Positions 7,931-17,561 of a DNA stretch of 30,261 nucleotides are shown here, piece by piece (position 1 is the first letter of the stretch; each line of letters opens with the position of its first letter). The stretch lies in contig JAEZIB010000140.1 in the NCBI GenBank assembly GCA_023416275.1, forward strand, positions 1 to 30,261, given 5' to 3'. The notes beneath the pieces were generated by a model. The model ran no database searches. It saw only the letters and a program-made list of their open reading frames with translations, and was not told the origin of the DNA. The stretch is from Bacillota bacterium. GTDB lineage: Bacteria; Bacillota; Clostridia; Acetivibrionales; DSM-1351. The position numbers and the translations under genes are program-made.

Positions 7931-8126
7931 TGTTGATAACTTATCAGTTTTCGGTTTTACTAAACATGTGGATATGTGAAAAAAGTCGTGTATAATTTTT
8001 GAAACATGCTGAAAATCAAGAGTTTACGCATTATGTCAATGTTAGTATCCTGTGCAAAATAGCATGTGTATAATGTGTATAAGTCTGTTAATAAAGTGAA
8101 ATCACTCTTTAGACTGCTGTGGATAA
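7931..8126 (+). promoter_or_regulatory. Cluster of DnaA-box-like nonamers
   Basis: All sites read TGTGNATAA on the plus strand, the complement of the DnaA box TTATNCACA. Strict matches are at 8065-8073, 8074-8082 and 8118-8126. Near matches are at 7931 (TGTTGATAA), 7967 (TGTGGATAT), 7987 (CGTGTATAA) and 8086 (TGTTAATAA). They fill the gap between two convergent genes, so they are unlikely to be ordinary promoters. No dnaA, dnaN or plasmid rep gene is in the window. A DnaA-titrating locus, a secondary origin remnant or chance in AT-rich DNA are the alternatives. Confidence 0.45.
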
Positions 8127-8170
8127 CTAACAAAAATCTGCTATAAAAGCTTACTGTTTCACCTATTTTT

Positions 8171-10090
8171 TTATTTTTTTATGTTAAGTCCATAGCCATA
8201 AGGATACAATACATCGTATTCATTTGACTGCTTATTCATCGTTATCGGAAGTTGTTTAGAATCTTTAGGCCATGTTACAGGTAGTCTTGCTACAAACTCG
8301 TACTCATCATACAGTACTTTAGCAATTTCTGCCCCCTCTGTGCCAGGAAGCCATGCTTCAACAAAACCATCCCATTTATTTATCTCATCTGTTACTATTC
8401 TTGGTCTTCCCGATACATGAATAACAACAAGTGGCTTTTTTGCAGCATATGCCGCTTTAAGTGTAATTTCGTTGCCCTCCAATACTGTTCCGCGAATCAA
8501 GCTGAGACTATCATCATCACCTTTACCTTCGGCATACGGATATTCACCTATTACAGCCACTATAACATCTGCATCCTTTATTTTATCTGTTTCTGAAATA
8601 ATAGTACTCCCATTTTTACTTGCAATTTCTTTAAAACCATCTAAAATAGTTGTACCACTCACCCAACGACCTTTAATTGTGTCATCCTGACCACCCTGCC
8701 ATGTTTTAGTCCATCCTCCGCACTGTACTCCAATATTATCTGCTGCTGGACCTATAACCGCTACTTTTTTATTCTTATCTAAAGGCAAAACTTTATTTTT
8801 ATTCTTGAGTAATACTAATGACTTTCTAACTGCTTCTTCCGCAATTTGCTTGCTTTTATAATTCCTAAGAATAAACTCCTTTTCTTCAGCTTCTTTATTC
8901 TCAAATTTGCCCATTTCCATCTTGACCCTGAGAATTCGTGAAACAGCATCATTTACACGATCTTCTGATATATCTTTATTTTCTATTGCTTTAATTAATG
9001 CTTCCTGACATTCTTTCCAAGAAGAGTCTTCCATCAGAACATCAATACCCGCATTAACTGCATCGACTACCTTTCGGTACATATTCTCTCCCTCTAACTG
9101 GTGAATGCCGTTATAATCGCTTATAACCAGTCCTTTAAAGCCTATATCATTCTTTAATACATTTTGTATAAGATTTCTATTTGCATGGTTTTTTATACCA
9201 TTGACACTGCTATATGACACCATAATGCTTTTAACTCCTGCATTAACAGCCTCATTATAAATTGAAATATAATAGTCATTCAACTCTTTCTGTTCTATTT
9301 TAGCGTCACCCTGATCCAATAAATATCCGCTATCACCTGTACCAAACTTTACAGCACCATCTGCTACATAGTGTTTTGCACATGCAATGATACCATTGGC
9401 TTGTAATGTAGTTATATATGGTAGTGCCATTATACTAACTAAATCAGAATTTTCACTGTAACATTCATATGTTCTTCCCCATCTAATATCATTACTAACA
9501 GCAACAGTAGGTGAAAATGACCAATCAACACCTGCCGCAGTTAACTCCTTCGCATTATCCTCAGCTATTTTCATTATTAGCTCTGCATCTCTGCTAGCTC
9601 CTAATCCAATATTGTGAGGATAAATGACAGTGTCCTTCATGTTGTTATTACCATGTACAGCATCAACGGCAAATAAAAGGGGGATGGCTAGTTTGGTTTC
9701 TTTAGCCGCCTCTTTATAATTTTTGGTCATCTTACTCCATTCATCCATGGTATTTTCATCTGGTGTAGAGCCACCTGCCGCAAATATTGATCCAATATAG
9801 TATTTTTTTATATCTTCAATTGATATTGCTCTTCTCTCAACCTGCAGCATTTGTCCAACTTTTTCTTCAGGAGTCATCACATTCAAATAAAGCTTGATGT
9901 TTTCCTCCACTGTTTTTGAACTATCATACAATACATTTGTATCTTGTATCTGCTGAATATAATCAGATGTGTTCATAGCTGATTTATTTTTATCAAGAGT
10001 TTCTGTTGAAACATTTGAATTATTGCAACCACAAAGTAATCCTAGTACTAAAAAGACTACTGAAATTTTTGTTATATACCCTTTTTTCAA
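8171..10090 (-). CDS. GH3 family beta-glycosidase, lipoprotein
   Basis: A 639-residue glycoside hydrolase of family 3, likely anchored to the outer face of the membrane and releasing glucose or xylose from short beta-linked oligosaccharides. The N-terminus has a basic start, a hydrophobic stretch and a lipobox-like LLCGC, with Cys22 the likely lipidated residue, then a Ser/Asn-rich linker. The GH3 N domain spans about 60-400; the nucleophile is Asp325 in GLVISDYNG, and KHYVADG lies upstream. The C-terminal alpha/beta domain (about 415-635) holds KNKNKVLPL, VIGPAAD and AEGKGDDDSL. There is no fibronectin type III domain. The start is TTG at 10090, eight bases after GAGGAGG. It diverges from the CE7 esterase, with a 216-base shared upstream region. 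Exact substrate is not readable from sequence. Confidence 0.93.
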   Translation of the reverse strand: MKKGYITKISVVFLVLGLLCGCNNSNVSTETLDKNKSAMNTSDYIQQIQDTNVLYDSSKTVEENIKLYLNVMTPEEKVGQMLQVERRAISIEDIKKYYIGSIFAAGGSTPDENTMDEWSKMTKNYKEAAKETKLAIPLLFAVDAVHGNNNMKDTVIYPHNIGLGASRDAELIMKIAEDNAKELTAAGVDWSFSPTVAVSNDIRWGRTYECYSENSDLVSIMALPYITTLQANGIIACAKHYVADGAVKFGTGDSGYLLDQGDAKIEQKELNDYYISIYNEAVNAGVKSIMVSYSSVNGIKNHANRNLIQNVLKNDIGFKGLVISDYNGIHQLEGENMYRKVVDAVNAGIDVLMEDSSWKECQEALIKAIENKDISEDRVNDAVSRILRVKMEMGKFENKEAEEKEFILRNYKSKQIAEEAVRKSLVLLKNKNKVLPLDKNKKVAVIGPAADNIGVQCGGWTKTWQGGQDDTIKGRWVSGTTILDGFKEIASKNGSTIISETDKIKDADVIVAVIGEYPYAEGKGDDDSLSLIRGTVLEGNEITLKAAYAAKKPLVVIHVSGRPRIVTDEINKWDGFVEAWLPGTEGAEIAKVLYDEYEFVARLPVTWPKDSKQLPITMNKQSNEYDVLYPYGYGLNIKK

Positions 10091-10306
10091 TTTAAATGCC
10101 TCCTCTTTTTCGTAATATAATATTATTAAATTTTAACCTAAATTACAACAATAAAAGTTATTATCTTGTTTATCATAACAAATAAGAGTTATAATAAGTC
10201 ATGCTTAATTAGCTAAAGTTACATATCCATTAGCATATTAGCTTTGGAAAAATTATTAAACACAAAATTTTATTTAATGCTATTATACCAAAAGGAGGAT
10301 TTTTAA

Positions 10307-11269
10307 ATGCTTCAACCCTATGATTTACCTCTTGAGCAACTCAGAAACTACAAGCCTGACCTTACAAAACAGCCTGATTTTAACGAATTTTGGAGTGACT
10401 CACTAAAGGAGTTAGCAAATATACCCCTAAATTATACCTTAACTCCATTTAATTTCCCTGTTAAGGGTGTAAAGGTTTTTACTATTAATTTTACAGGGTT
10501 TAATAATGCAAATATCCAAGGTTATTTTGCCATTCCTGATAAAGCAGGCCCACATCCAGGATTATTACTTTTTCATGGTTACAATTGGTGTTTTGATGGA
10601 AATGTTGGAGACACTGTTAATTGGGCATTACATGGCTACGCTGCTTTTCAGGTTCTTGTTCGTGGACAACAAGGTTATAGCTCTGATAATGTAGTTTCCT
10701 CAACTGGATTCACATCAGGCTGGATGACTAAAGGTATTCTGAATCCAAATGAATATTATTATAGAGCAGTTTATTTGGATGCAGTTAGAGCATTGGAAGT
10801 TCTTGCGTCAATTGATAATGTCGATGCGAGTAAAATTGGAGTACATGGTGGAAGCCAGGGAGGAGCCTTAACTTTAGCATCAGCAGCTCTTAGTGATATC
10901 CCTGTAGTTGCGGTTGCAGATGAACCATTCCTATGTAATTTTGAAAGAGCCATAGATGTAGCCCTTAGTAATCCCTTTAATGAGATAAATGACTTTTTTA
11001 GGCGTAATACTGCCCCTGAAATTGAGATACAAGCTAAAAAAACTCTATCATATTTTGATATTATGAATCTTGCTCCAAGAATTAAATGCCATACCTGGGT
11101 AAGCGCGGGATTAATAGATGATATTGTACCACCTTCCACCGTTTATGCAGCATATAACCATATGGTATGCTCTAAGGAAATCTCAGTTCACCGATACTTT
11201 GGTCATGAATATATTCCAACAACTGTTATTCCTAAGCTAGGTACCTTGATGAAGTATTTGCAGGACTAA
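10307..11269 (+). CDS. CE7 family acetyl (xylan) esterase
   Basis: A 320-residue alpha/beta hydrolase of carbohydrate esterase family 7 (acetyl xylan esterase / cephalosporin-C deacetylase), which removes acetyl groups from xylo-oligosaccharides and similar esters. The three CE7 signatures are present: RGQ (in VRGQQGYSS), GGSQGG and HE (in FGHEY). The triad is Ser183, Asp271 and His300, spaced as in characterised family members. No signal peptide is seen, so it should act in the cytoplasm on imported acetylated oligomers. The ATG follows AGGAGG at good spacing. It diverges from the GH3 gene and has an inverted repeat just after the stop. Confidence 0.95.
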   Translation: MLQPYDLPLEQLRNYKPDLTKQPDFNEFWSDSLKELANIPLNYTLTPFNFPVKGVKVFTINFTGFNNANIQGYFAIPDKAGPHPGLLLFHGYNWCFDGNVGDTVNWALHGYAAFQVLVRGQQGYSSDNVVSSTGFTSGWMTKGILNPNEYYYRAVYLDAVRALEVLASIDNVDASKIGVHGGSQGGALTLASAALSDIPVVAVADEPFLCNFERAIDVALSNPFNEINDFFRRNTAPEIEIQAKKTLSYFDIMNLAPRIKCHTWVSAGLIDDIVPPSTVYAAYNHMVCSKEISVHRYFGHEYIPTTVIPKLGTLMKYLQD

Positions 11270-11297
11270 GAAAATTTTATTATGGAGCATATATAAC

Positions 11298-11335
11298 AAA
11301 GGGTATCAGCCAATTTTTATCTGCTGATACCCTTT
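11298..11335. terminator. Inverted repeat between convergent genes
   Basis: AAAGGGTATCAGC and GCTGATACCCTTT form a perfect 13-bp stem with a 12-base loop. It lies between the CE7 esterase and the chemotaxis receptor, which converge. The following T run is short on both strands, but a shared bidirectional terminator is the simplest reading. Confidence 0.7.
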
Positions 11336-11352
11336 CACTGTCTATCTCAAAA

Positions 11353-12828
11353 TTATTTTACGTACCCCTTCATTGCATCTGCGGTACTAATAATTTCTTT
11401 TATTTTTATCATTAATTCTTCAACATTCTGTAAGTTTGCATTTGCCATAGCATTAGCCTCCTCAGAACTTGCAGCAGTCTCTTCACTTACTGCAGCCATC
11501 TTATTAATGCTATCAATAATTGACTCATTTGATTCTACGATAGTTTCTATTTTAGAATTAACTTCTTTGACATTGCCTGATAATTTACTTGTATTATCAC
11601 TTATGTGACTATAGATATTTTTTGAACTAACAATAAATTCATTTTGCTCTTGATTTGCAGTTTTCATGCTATGTATTTGTTCTACACAGTTTTTTACGGT
11701 ATCATTTAGTTCATTAATAATTGTATAAATCTTAGTTGAAGATTGTTTGCTCTGGTCAGCAAGCTGTCGAATCTCATCTGCAACTACAGCAAATCCTTTT
11801 CCAGCTTCCCCTGCTCTTGCCGCTTCAATAGATGCATTTAGTGAAAGTAGATTTGTTTGTGCACTAATATCCGAAATAATTGTTGTTATTCCTAATATTT
11901 CAGTTGTTTTACTCTCCAGCTCCGCCATTTGCTTTTCTACCTTCAAGCTTCTTTCATTTACTATTTCAGCCTTATCATTAAGCAGATTTACAACTTTTAA
12001 GCCCTCATTTACATCATTTGTAGAGTTATTCGATAATTCTCCCATTTGCTTTGATAGCTCTGAAGTAATATGGATTAATTCTCTTATTTTTTCTGTTGCT
12101 TCTGACTGCTGCATCATATTTTCAGAAGTGCTTTGAGCACCTTTAGAAATTTCATCAATTGCACTACTCACCTGACCTATGGAAATATTAAATTCTGCCA
12201 TAAAGTTTTGTACTTCTTTTGCGTTTGAATCCAGAAGATTGGCAGCCTCTAATATTTTTGAAAGAATTTCTTCCTGTTTTTGCTGCTGTATCTTTATATT
12301 ATCAATTTTATCAAAGCATAGTTTGTTAGATAACTTTGTAGAAAGTATAATAGCTATACCAAACAATAAAATTGCAGCAAACTGAATTGTTAATTCTGTA
12401 ATTGCTCTGGCATCTACCTCTCCAAAAAACAAGCCTTGTATTATTACAGCCATATTAAGAACAAATACATATGAGTAACTGTATACTGTTAACTTTAAAT
12501 CGAAATACAGCAGATACATTACTATTATAGGAAATATATAAACAAATGCAAGCCTTGTACTAGCTGTAGTAAGTGCAATTGAGTATATAATTAAATATCC
12601 TACCATTGTTATATATTTAATTTTTTTGTTTGCTGCATTCTTTATGTACATAAAAAATGCAATGGATATCGGAATAATTACCGAAGCAGCAAATATAATT
12701 ATGTACTGCAAACTTCTATGTCCCTTTAAAAACTCAGCTAAATAGCCAAAAACTAAAAACAAGCTAAGAATAGTATTTATTATTAGCACTACCCTATTAG
12801 TCAAATGCTCATTATCGTTTCCTATCAT
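11353..12828 (-). CDS. Methyl-accepting chemotaxis protein
   Basis: A 491-residue chemoreceptor. The first 165 residues hold about six hydrophobic segments separated by short loops, with no large extracellular Cache or four-helix sensor, so it probably senses within or near the membrane. A coiled-coil region follows, then the cytoplasmic signalling domain with the conserved tip EAARAGEAGKGFAVVADEIR at about 332-351, which contacts CheA and CheW. The ATG follows AAGGAG by seven to eight bases. It is a single gene placed between CE7 and GH94, which might suggest a sugar-related signal, but nothing in the sequence shows the ligand. Confidence 0.93.
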   Translation of the reverse strand: MIGNDNEHLTNRVVLIINTILSLFLVFGYLAEFLKGHRSLQYIIIFAASVIIPISIAFFMYIKNAANKKIKYITMVGYLIIYSIALTTASTRLAFVYIFPIIVMYLLYFDLKLTVYSYSYVFVLNMAVIIQGLFFGEVDARAITELTIQFAAILLFGIAIILSTKLSNKLCFDKIDNIKIQQQKQEEILSKILEAANLLDSNAKEVQNFMAEFNISIGQVSSAIDEISKGAQSTSENMMQQSEATEKIRELIHITSELSKQMGELSNNSTNDVNEGLKVVNLLNDKAEIVNERSLKVEKQMAELESKTTEILGITTIISDISAQTNLLSLNASIEAARAGEAGKGFAVVADEIRQLADQSKQSSTKIYTIINELNDTVKNCVEQIHSMKTANQEQNEFIVSSKNIYSHISDNTSKLSGNVKEVNSKIETIVESNESIIDSINKMAAVSEETAASSEEANAMANANLQNVEELMIKIKEIISTADAMKGYVK

Positions 12829-13046
12829 TATTTTTCTCCTTGAAAAAAATTAATATAACAATATATTACCACTTTTAAAAAAATATACAATTACTATAAG
12901 CCATTTTTATCAAAAAAAGTACATTATTTTTAAACTTTATTTTAGTCTGAAATTCAGTATTACTTTTGGTAAAATATATGGTATTATTGCTAGGTATATA
13001 AAATAATATATATCAGTATTTAGATTTTTTTGGAGGTGCTTTTTAT

Positions 13047-15494
13047 ATGAATTATGGTTATTTTGATGAATTGCCCAAAGAGTATGTTATTAATCGTCCT
13101 GATACACCAGCTCCGTGGTGTAATTATCTTGGCTCAGTTGATTATGGTGCTATTATCTCCAATAACGCTACAGGCTATAGCTTTGTCAAATCAGGTGCTT
13201 CTGGCAGAATTATTCGATTTAGATTTAACTCTGCATCTAATGATCAACCTGGAAGATATATTTATATTCGTGATAATTCGGACGGTGATTTCTGGTCTGG
13301 CTCTTGGCAGCCTGTTTGCAAGCCTTTAGATAAATATAAAAGTGAGTGTCGTCATGGTACAGCATATACTCAAATATCTTCATCCTATAGGTCTATTGAC
13401 ACAACAACACTTTATTTTGTTCCTCTTGATAAGAACTATGAAGTTTGGCAATTCAAGATTAAGAATAACGGAAGCGAACAAAAGAGCCTATCTGTATATG
13501 GAATGGTAGAGTTTACAAACCATGACCACTATGAAAACGATACAGTAAATCTTCAATATTCACAGTTTATTAGTAAAACATATTTTAAAGGTGATCATAT
13601 CCTTCAGGTTATTAATGAAAACGGCAGTGAAGCCTCCAGCGATGTAGACGGACACTGTGATACAATGGGTGACCCTTCATGTAGATTTTTTGGAGTTGCT
13701 GGTCAAACTGTATCTGCTTTTGATGGAGAAAGAGAAGCTTTTCTTGGCAATTACAGAAATTATGGTAATCCTATAGCCGTGGAATCTGGCAAATGCTCAA
13801 ATACTGCTGCTTATAACTGCAATTCTTTGGGTGCGCTTCAAATAGATGTTATTTTAGCACCTGGGGAAGAAAAAGAAATGGTGTTTGTTCTTGGTGCAGG
13901 AAATGAAGATATTGCTAAAAGTGTTATTAAAAAATATAGCGGCGATACTATCAATACAGTTAGTGATACTGTAAACAATCAGTTTGCAGAACTAAAAAAA
14001 TTCTGGCATGCGCGTCTCAACAATTTACAGGTAAATACACCTGATGACAACTTTGATAACATGGTTAATGTTTGGAATGCATATCAGTGCTTCATTACAT
14101 TCCTATGGTCAAGAGCTGCCTCCTTCCAATATTGCGGTCTTAGAAACGGGTTGGGTTATCGTGATACTGTTCAGGATATTCAAGGTATAATTCATCTTGA
14201 TGACAAACTTGCACGAGAAAGACTTTGGCTTATGCTTAGCGCACAGGTTTCTAATGGTGGCGGACTTCCTCTGGTAAAGTTTGACCATAAGGCAGGACAA
14301 GTAACTACACCTGATGAATCTGAGTATGCTAAGTCGACAGGTCAATCCTATTATCGCGCTGATGATGCTCTCTGGCTCTTCCCTACAGTTATTACTTATA
14401 TAAAAGAAAGCGGCGAATTGAGCTTTGTTGATGAAGTAATTCCTTATGCTGACAAAGGTGAGGCAACAGTTTATAATCATCTAAGACAAGCAATACAATT
14501 TAACTTAGACAGACAAGGCAGTCATGGTTTCCCTGCTGGATTATTTGCAGATTGGAATGACTGCTTGAGACTTGGAGCTAAAGGCGAATCTATGTTCGTA
14601 GCTTTCCAGCTCTATTATGCGTTAGCTATCTTCAAGGAGTTTGCACAAAAGAAGGGCCTTAGCAATGATGTTAACTGGGCTGACCAGCATATTGACAGGC
14701 TTAATACTCAATTTGAACAATATGCATGGCAGGAGGATCAATATGTACGTGGCTTTACTGAAGACGGTTATACCATGGGCGCAAAGGAAAATGCAGAAGC
14801 AAATATCTGGCTGAATCCACAGACGTGGTCAGTTATTAGTGGTGCTGCTAAGGGTGAGAAGGCAAAAACTGCTCTTAACAGTGTTTACAATAAGCTTAAC
14901 ACCAAATATGGCGCACGGTTATTCTATCCTGCCTTTAAAGAATATGGAATGCCTGTAGCAAGAATGGTGCTCTTTAATGAAGGTACAAAAGAAAATGCAG
15001 GTATTTTCTCACAGCCTCAAGGATGGCTTATTCTTGCCGAAACAATTGTAGGAAACGGAAATAGAGCATACGAATATTTTACTGAAATAAACCCCGCAGC
15101 GATGAATGATCATGCTGAAATCCGCAAGCTGGAGCCTTATGTTCATGGTCAGGCAACAGAAGGAATTGATACCTTGAATCATGGACGTTCCCACGTACAT
15201 TGGCTTACAGGTACAGCGTCAACTGTTATGGTATCATTAGTTAATGGTATCCTTGGTTTACAACCTCAATATGATGGAATTAAACTAAATCCTTGTATTC
15301 CATCAACATGGAATGCTTTTACAATGAATAAGATATTCAGAGGTAAAATGCTTAATATTAAGGTTGAAAATAATGAAGGTGTTGAAAATGGAGTTAAGTA
15401 TATCGTTATAAATGGAAAGAAACTTGATGGCTGTTATATTAGCTGTGAGGATTTAGCTGATACTAATGATGTGCTGGTTGTAATGGGTAAATAA
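13047..15494 (+). CDS. GH94 disaccharide phosphorylase (cellobiose/chitobiose type)
   Basis: An 815-residue cytoplasmic enzyme that uses phosphate to split a beta-linked disaccharide into a sugar-1-phosphate and a monosaccharide, saving ATP. The N-terminal beta-sandwich (RPDTPAPWCNYLG, then GRYIYIRDNSDGDFW) and the (alpha/alpha)6 barrel are complete. The general acid is Asp505 in ADWNDCL; HWLTGTAS is the phosphate-site segment. The length fits cellobiose and N,N'-diacetylchitobiose phosphorylases. Specificity is uncertain: the motif YRDTVQD and the CSNTAAYNCNSLG segment look nearer to chitobiose-type enzymes than to classical clostridial cellobiose phosphorylase, which has FRDSNQDLLGF. Cellobionic acid or laminaribiose are further options. 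The start ATG follows TGGAGGTG. It is a single gene with a strong terminator. Confidence 0.9.
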   Translation: MNYGYFDELPKEYVINRPDTPAPWCNYLGSVDYGAIISNNATGYSFVKSGASGRIIRFRFNSASNDQPGRYIYIRDNSDGDFWSGSWQPVCKPLDKYKSECRHGTAYTQISSSYRSIDTTTLYFVPLDKNYEVWQFKIKNNGSEQKSLSVYGMVEFTNHDHYENDTVNLQYSQFISKTYFKGDHILQVINENGSEASSDVDGHCDTMGDPSCRFFGVAGQTVSAFDGEREAFLGNYRNYGNPIAVESGKCSNTAAYNCNSLGALQIDVILAPGEEKEMVFVLGAGNEDIAKSVIKKYSGDTINTVSDTVNNQFAELKKFWHARLNNLQVNTPDDNFDNMVNVWNAYQCFITFLWSRAASFQYCGLRNGLGYRDTVQDIQGIIHLDDKLARERLWLMLSAQVSNGGGLPLVKFDHKAGQVTTPDESEYAKSTGQSYYRADDALWLFPTVITYIKESGELSFVDEVIPYADKGEATVYNHLRQAIQFNLDRQGSHGFPAGLFADWNDCLRLGAKGESMFVAFQLYYALAIFKEFAQKKGLSNDVNWADQHIDRLNTQFEQYAWQEDQYVRGFTEDGYTMGAKENAEANIWLNPQTWSVISGAAKGEKAKTALNSVYNKLNTKYGARLFYPAFKEYGMPVARMVLFNEGTKENAGIFSQPQGWLILAETIVGNGNRAYEYFTEINPAAMNDHAEIRKLEPYVHGQATEGIDTLNHGRSHVHWLTGTASTVMVSLVNGILGLQPQYDGIKLNPCIPSTWNAFTMNKIFRGKMLNIKVENNEGVENGVKYIVINGKKLDGCYISCEDLADTNDVLVVMGK

Positions 15495-15518
15495 AAAACT
15501 TAAATAATTGTAAAGTTT

Positions 15519-15551
15519 AAAATACGCTGGCAACACCCAGCGTATTTTTTT
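15519..15551 (+). terminator. Terminator after the GH94 gene
   Basis: AAATACGCTGG pairs with CCAGCGTATTT around CAACAC, followed by a T run. It is close to palindromic and may also serve the converging ABC transporter operon. Confidence 0.88.
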
Positions 15552-15574
15552 CTTACAGTTAACTAAAGAATTGT

Positions 15575-16402
15575 CTACGCAAATCTCTTTCTTAATGCTA
15601 ATGTAATAAAATAAATTACAGCTGATACAATTACTATTGTTGCTCCCGTTGCCATATCAAAATAATACGACAATATTAATCCAACAACTCCCGATACTAT
15701 TGATACAATTAATGCAACTAAATTATATTGTTTGGCATTTGTAGATACATTTCTTGCAGCCGCTGCAGGCAGTACTAATAAAGAATTTATTATCAGAAGT
15801 CCAACCCACTGTATGCATATAGTAACAACCACTGCAATTAATGATGTCAGAATCATTTCAACTGCAAGGGTATTTATTCCGCGACTCCTTGCCAATGATT
15901 GGTTAAGGCTAACTAATAGCACTTTATTGTAAAAGACAATCCAAAGTACAATAACCAAAATTGCCAGTACAAAAAGTACTCCCACCTCTTCTGAACTTAT
16001 GCTCAACAAGTCTCCTATAAACAAAGAACTGTATTTTGAAGCATTTATAATTACCAAACCAAGTGCAATAGCCGCTGATGAAAATACACCTATTACAGTG
16101 TCAGTTGATGTCCTTGTTTTATTCTTAGCAATGGTTATCAACACAGAAAATGCTATCGAAAAAACTACAGCTGACCACATTGGAGAAATTATACCTATTG
16201 CTGTACCTATTGCAATCCCCGTAAAAGCGCCGTGCCCTAGTGCATCAGAAAAAAACGCCATACGGTTGTTAACAATAATTGTACCTAGAATTGCAAAAAT
16301 AGGTGTAATCAATAATACTGCCAAAAAAGCATTCTTCATAAAGTCATAGTTTAACCAGTCAAAAGGAAGAATAGTATTTAAAATGCTATATATCTGGTTC
16401 AT
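15575..16402 (-). CDS. Metal ABC transporter permease (ZnuB/MntB type)
   Basis: A 275-residue membrane protein with about eight hydrophobic segments, of the ABC-3 permease family that imports Zn2+, Mn2+ or Fe2+. Family features include the early segment ALLGTIIVNNRM-like IFAILGTIIVNN, DALGHGAFTGIA and the later GLLIINSLLVLPAAAA. The start is the ATG at 16402, behind AGGGGGGAAGCTG; an upstream in-frame ATG at 16504 lies inside the ATPase gene and gives an unlikely leader. It overlaps the ATPase gene by 17 bases, so the two are translationally coupled. The metal cannot be told from sequence; no Zur or MntR operator was recognised. Confidence 0.9.
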   Translation of the reverse strand: MNQIYSILNTILPFDWLNYDFMKNAFLAVLLITPIFAILGTIIVNNRMAFFSDALGHGAFTGIAIGTAIGIISPMWSAVVFSIAFSVLITIAKNKTRTSTDTVIGVFSSAAIALGLVIINASKYSSLFIGDLLSISSEEVGVLFVLAILVIVLWIVFYNKVLLVSLNQSLARSRGINTLAVEMILTSLIAVVVTICIQWVGLLIINSLLVLPAAAARNVSTNAKQYNLVALIVSIVSGVVGLILSYYFDMATGATIVIVSAVIYFITLALRKRFA

Positions 16403-17210
16403 CAGCTTCCCCCCTAGTCTCTGTTTTGCCATTATCAAAAAATCCGGATAATCCAAAAGTCTCATGCAGTCTTTTATCACTGAATACCTCTTCAGGTGCA
16501 CCATTTAAAATAACTGTACCATCAATTAACACTACTCTGTCTGCATGCTTTTTGACTAAATCCAAATCATGTGATACAAGAATAATTGAAAGGTCATATA
16601 GTTCTCTAATCCTTGATACTATTTCATAGAATACATCCAAGCCCTTTTTGTCAACACCTGACACAGGCTCGTCCAAAAGTAGTAGCTGTGGCATAGGCTC
16701 GAGTGCAAGCGCAAGCAAAACTCTCTGTAGCTCACCGCCTGACAATGAACCCAATCTTTTATTAATAAGACTCTCTGCCTGTACTCTATTGAGGCAATCC
16801 ATAATTTGCACATGAAGCTGCTTTGATGACTTATACCATGCAGGCTTTTTGCTCATACACGAAACAAATACATCTTTTACACTTACAGGTGCTGCAGTAT
16901 CGAACTCTAACTGCTGGGGTACATAGCCTACTATCGGTCTACTAGTAATATTTCCATTTGAACCATTAAAGGTTATTTCCCCATCATGCTTTACCTCTCC
17001 CAAAATTGCTTTAAGCAGTGTGCTTTTTCCTGCTCCATTAGGACCTATTACTGCTGTCAGCTCCCCACAATGTAAATGCAGGTTTACATCTCTAAGTATT
17101 TCCGTTTTACCGATTTTAACTGAAAAACCTTGAATTTTAGTACAACAATAACCGCTGCAGCTCATATTTAATTGGCATTTCTCATAATGTCTTTTTGTAT
17201 TATCTTCCAT
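16386..17210 (-). CDS. Metal ABC transporter ATP-binding protein (ZnuC type)
   Basis: A 274-residue ATPase that powers the metal permease encoded next to it. It has Walker A GPNGAGKST near residue 56, the signature LSGGELQR, Walker B LLLLDEP and the switch His in LVSHD. The first 25 residues carry four cysteines (CQLNMSCSGYCC), outside the ATPase core; these may bind metal and sense it, an inference. The start ATG follows GAGAGGA. No solute-binding lipoprotein gene is adjacent, so that partner must be encoded elsewhere. Confidence 0.92.
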   Translation of the reverse strand: MEDNTKRHYEKCQLNMSCSGYCCTKIQGFSVKIGKTEILRDVNLHLHCGELTAVIGPNGAGKSTLLKAILGEVKHDGEITFNGSNGNITSRPIVGYVPQQLEFDTAAPVSVKDVFVSCMSKKPAWYKSSKQLHVQIMDCLNRVQAESLINKRLGSLSGGELQRVLLALALEPMPQLLLLDEPVSGVDKKGLDVFYEIVSRIRELYDLSIILVSHDLDLVKKHADRVVLIDGTVILNGAPEEVFSDKRLHETFGLSGFFDNGKTETRGEADEPDI

Positions 17211-17561
17211 TACAATTTCCTCTCAAACCTTTATACTAATGTATTATATCAAAAATTACTATAGATTCACTCATTAATATATTATTTTTTATATATCAAG
17301 GATACTTACAGTTAGTATAAAATCGTGTATGCAGTAATAAGTAGCATCTGCCCCTATATGCATATTTAATTAATCTTTAGTTTTTATTTTTGTAAATTCG
17401 GAAATAGTATAGCTAACATATTATTTTTTTGTATTTATTTTTGTGGTAATATATTCAAAGATAACAAATCAATTGTGCAGTCAATTAAAAAATCCTGTAT
17501 TCACAGTTTGTTGCGTTTACACACACTTATTTAAAAATTCTATAAAGGAGGTGCTAAGTCC

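Noticed and set aside
10140..10190. Operator between the divergent GH3 and CE7 genes
   Set aside because: TTGTT and AACAA form only a 5-bp inverted repeat in AT-rich DNA, too weak to call.
12841..12990. Sigma-28 type motility promoter before the chemotaxis receptor gene
   Set aside because: A TAAA block and a GATAA block exist on the minus strand, but the spacing and the GCC part of the -10 box are wrong.
13054..13329. Second open frame at the start of the GH94 gene
   Set aside because: It is a shadow of the GH94 coding frame, which has the ribosome site and full family match.
17211..17290. Zur or MntR operator before the metal transporter
   Set aside because: The AT-rich sequence has no inverted repeat matching either consensus; a TATAAT is present but its -35 partner is poor.
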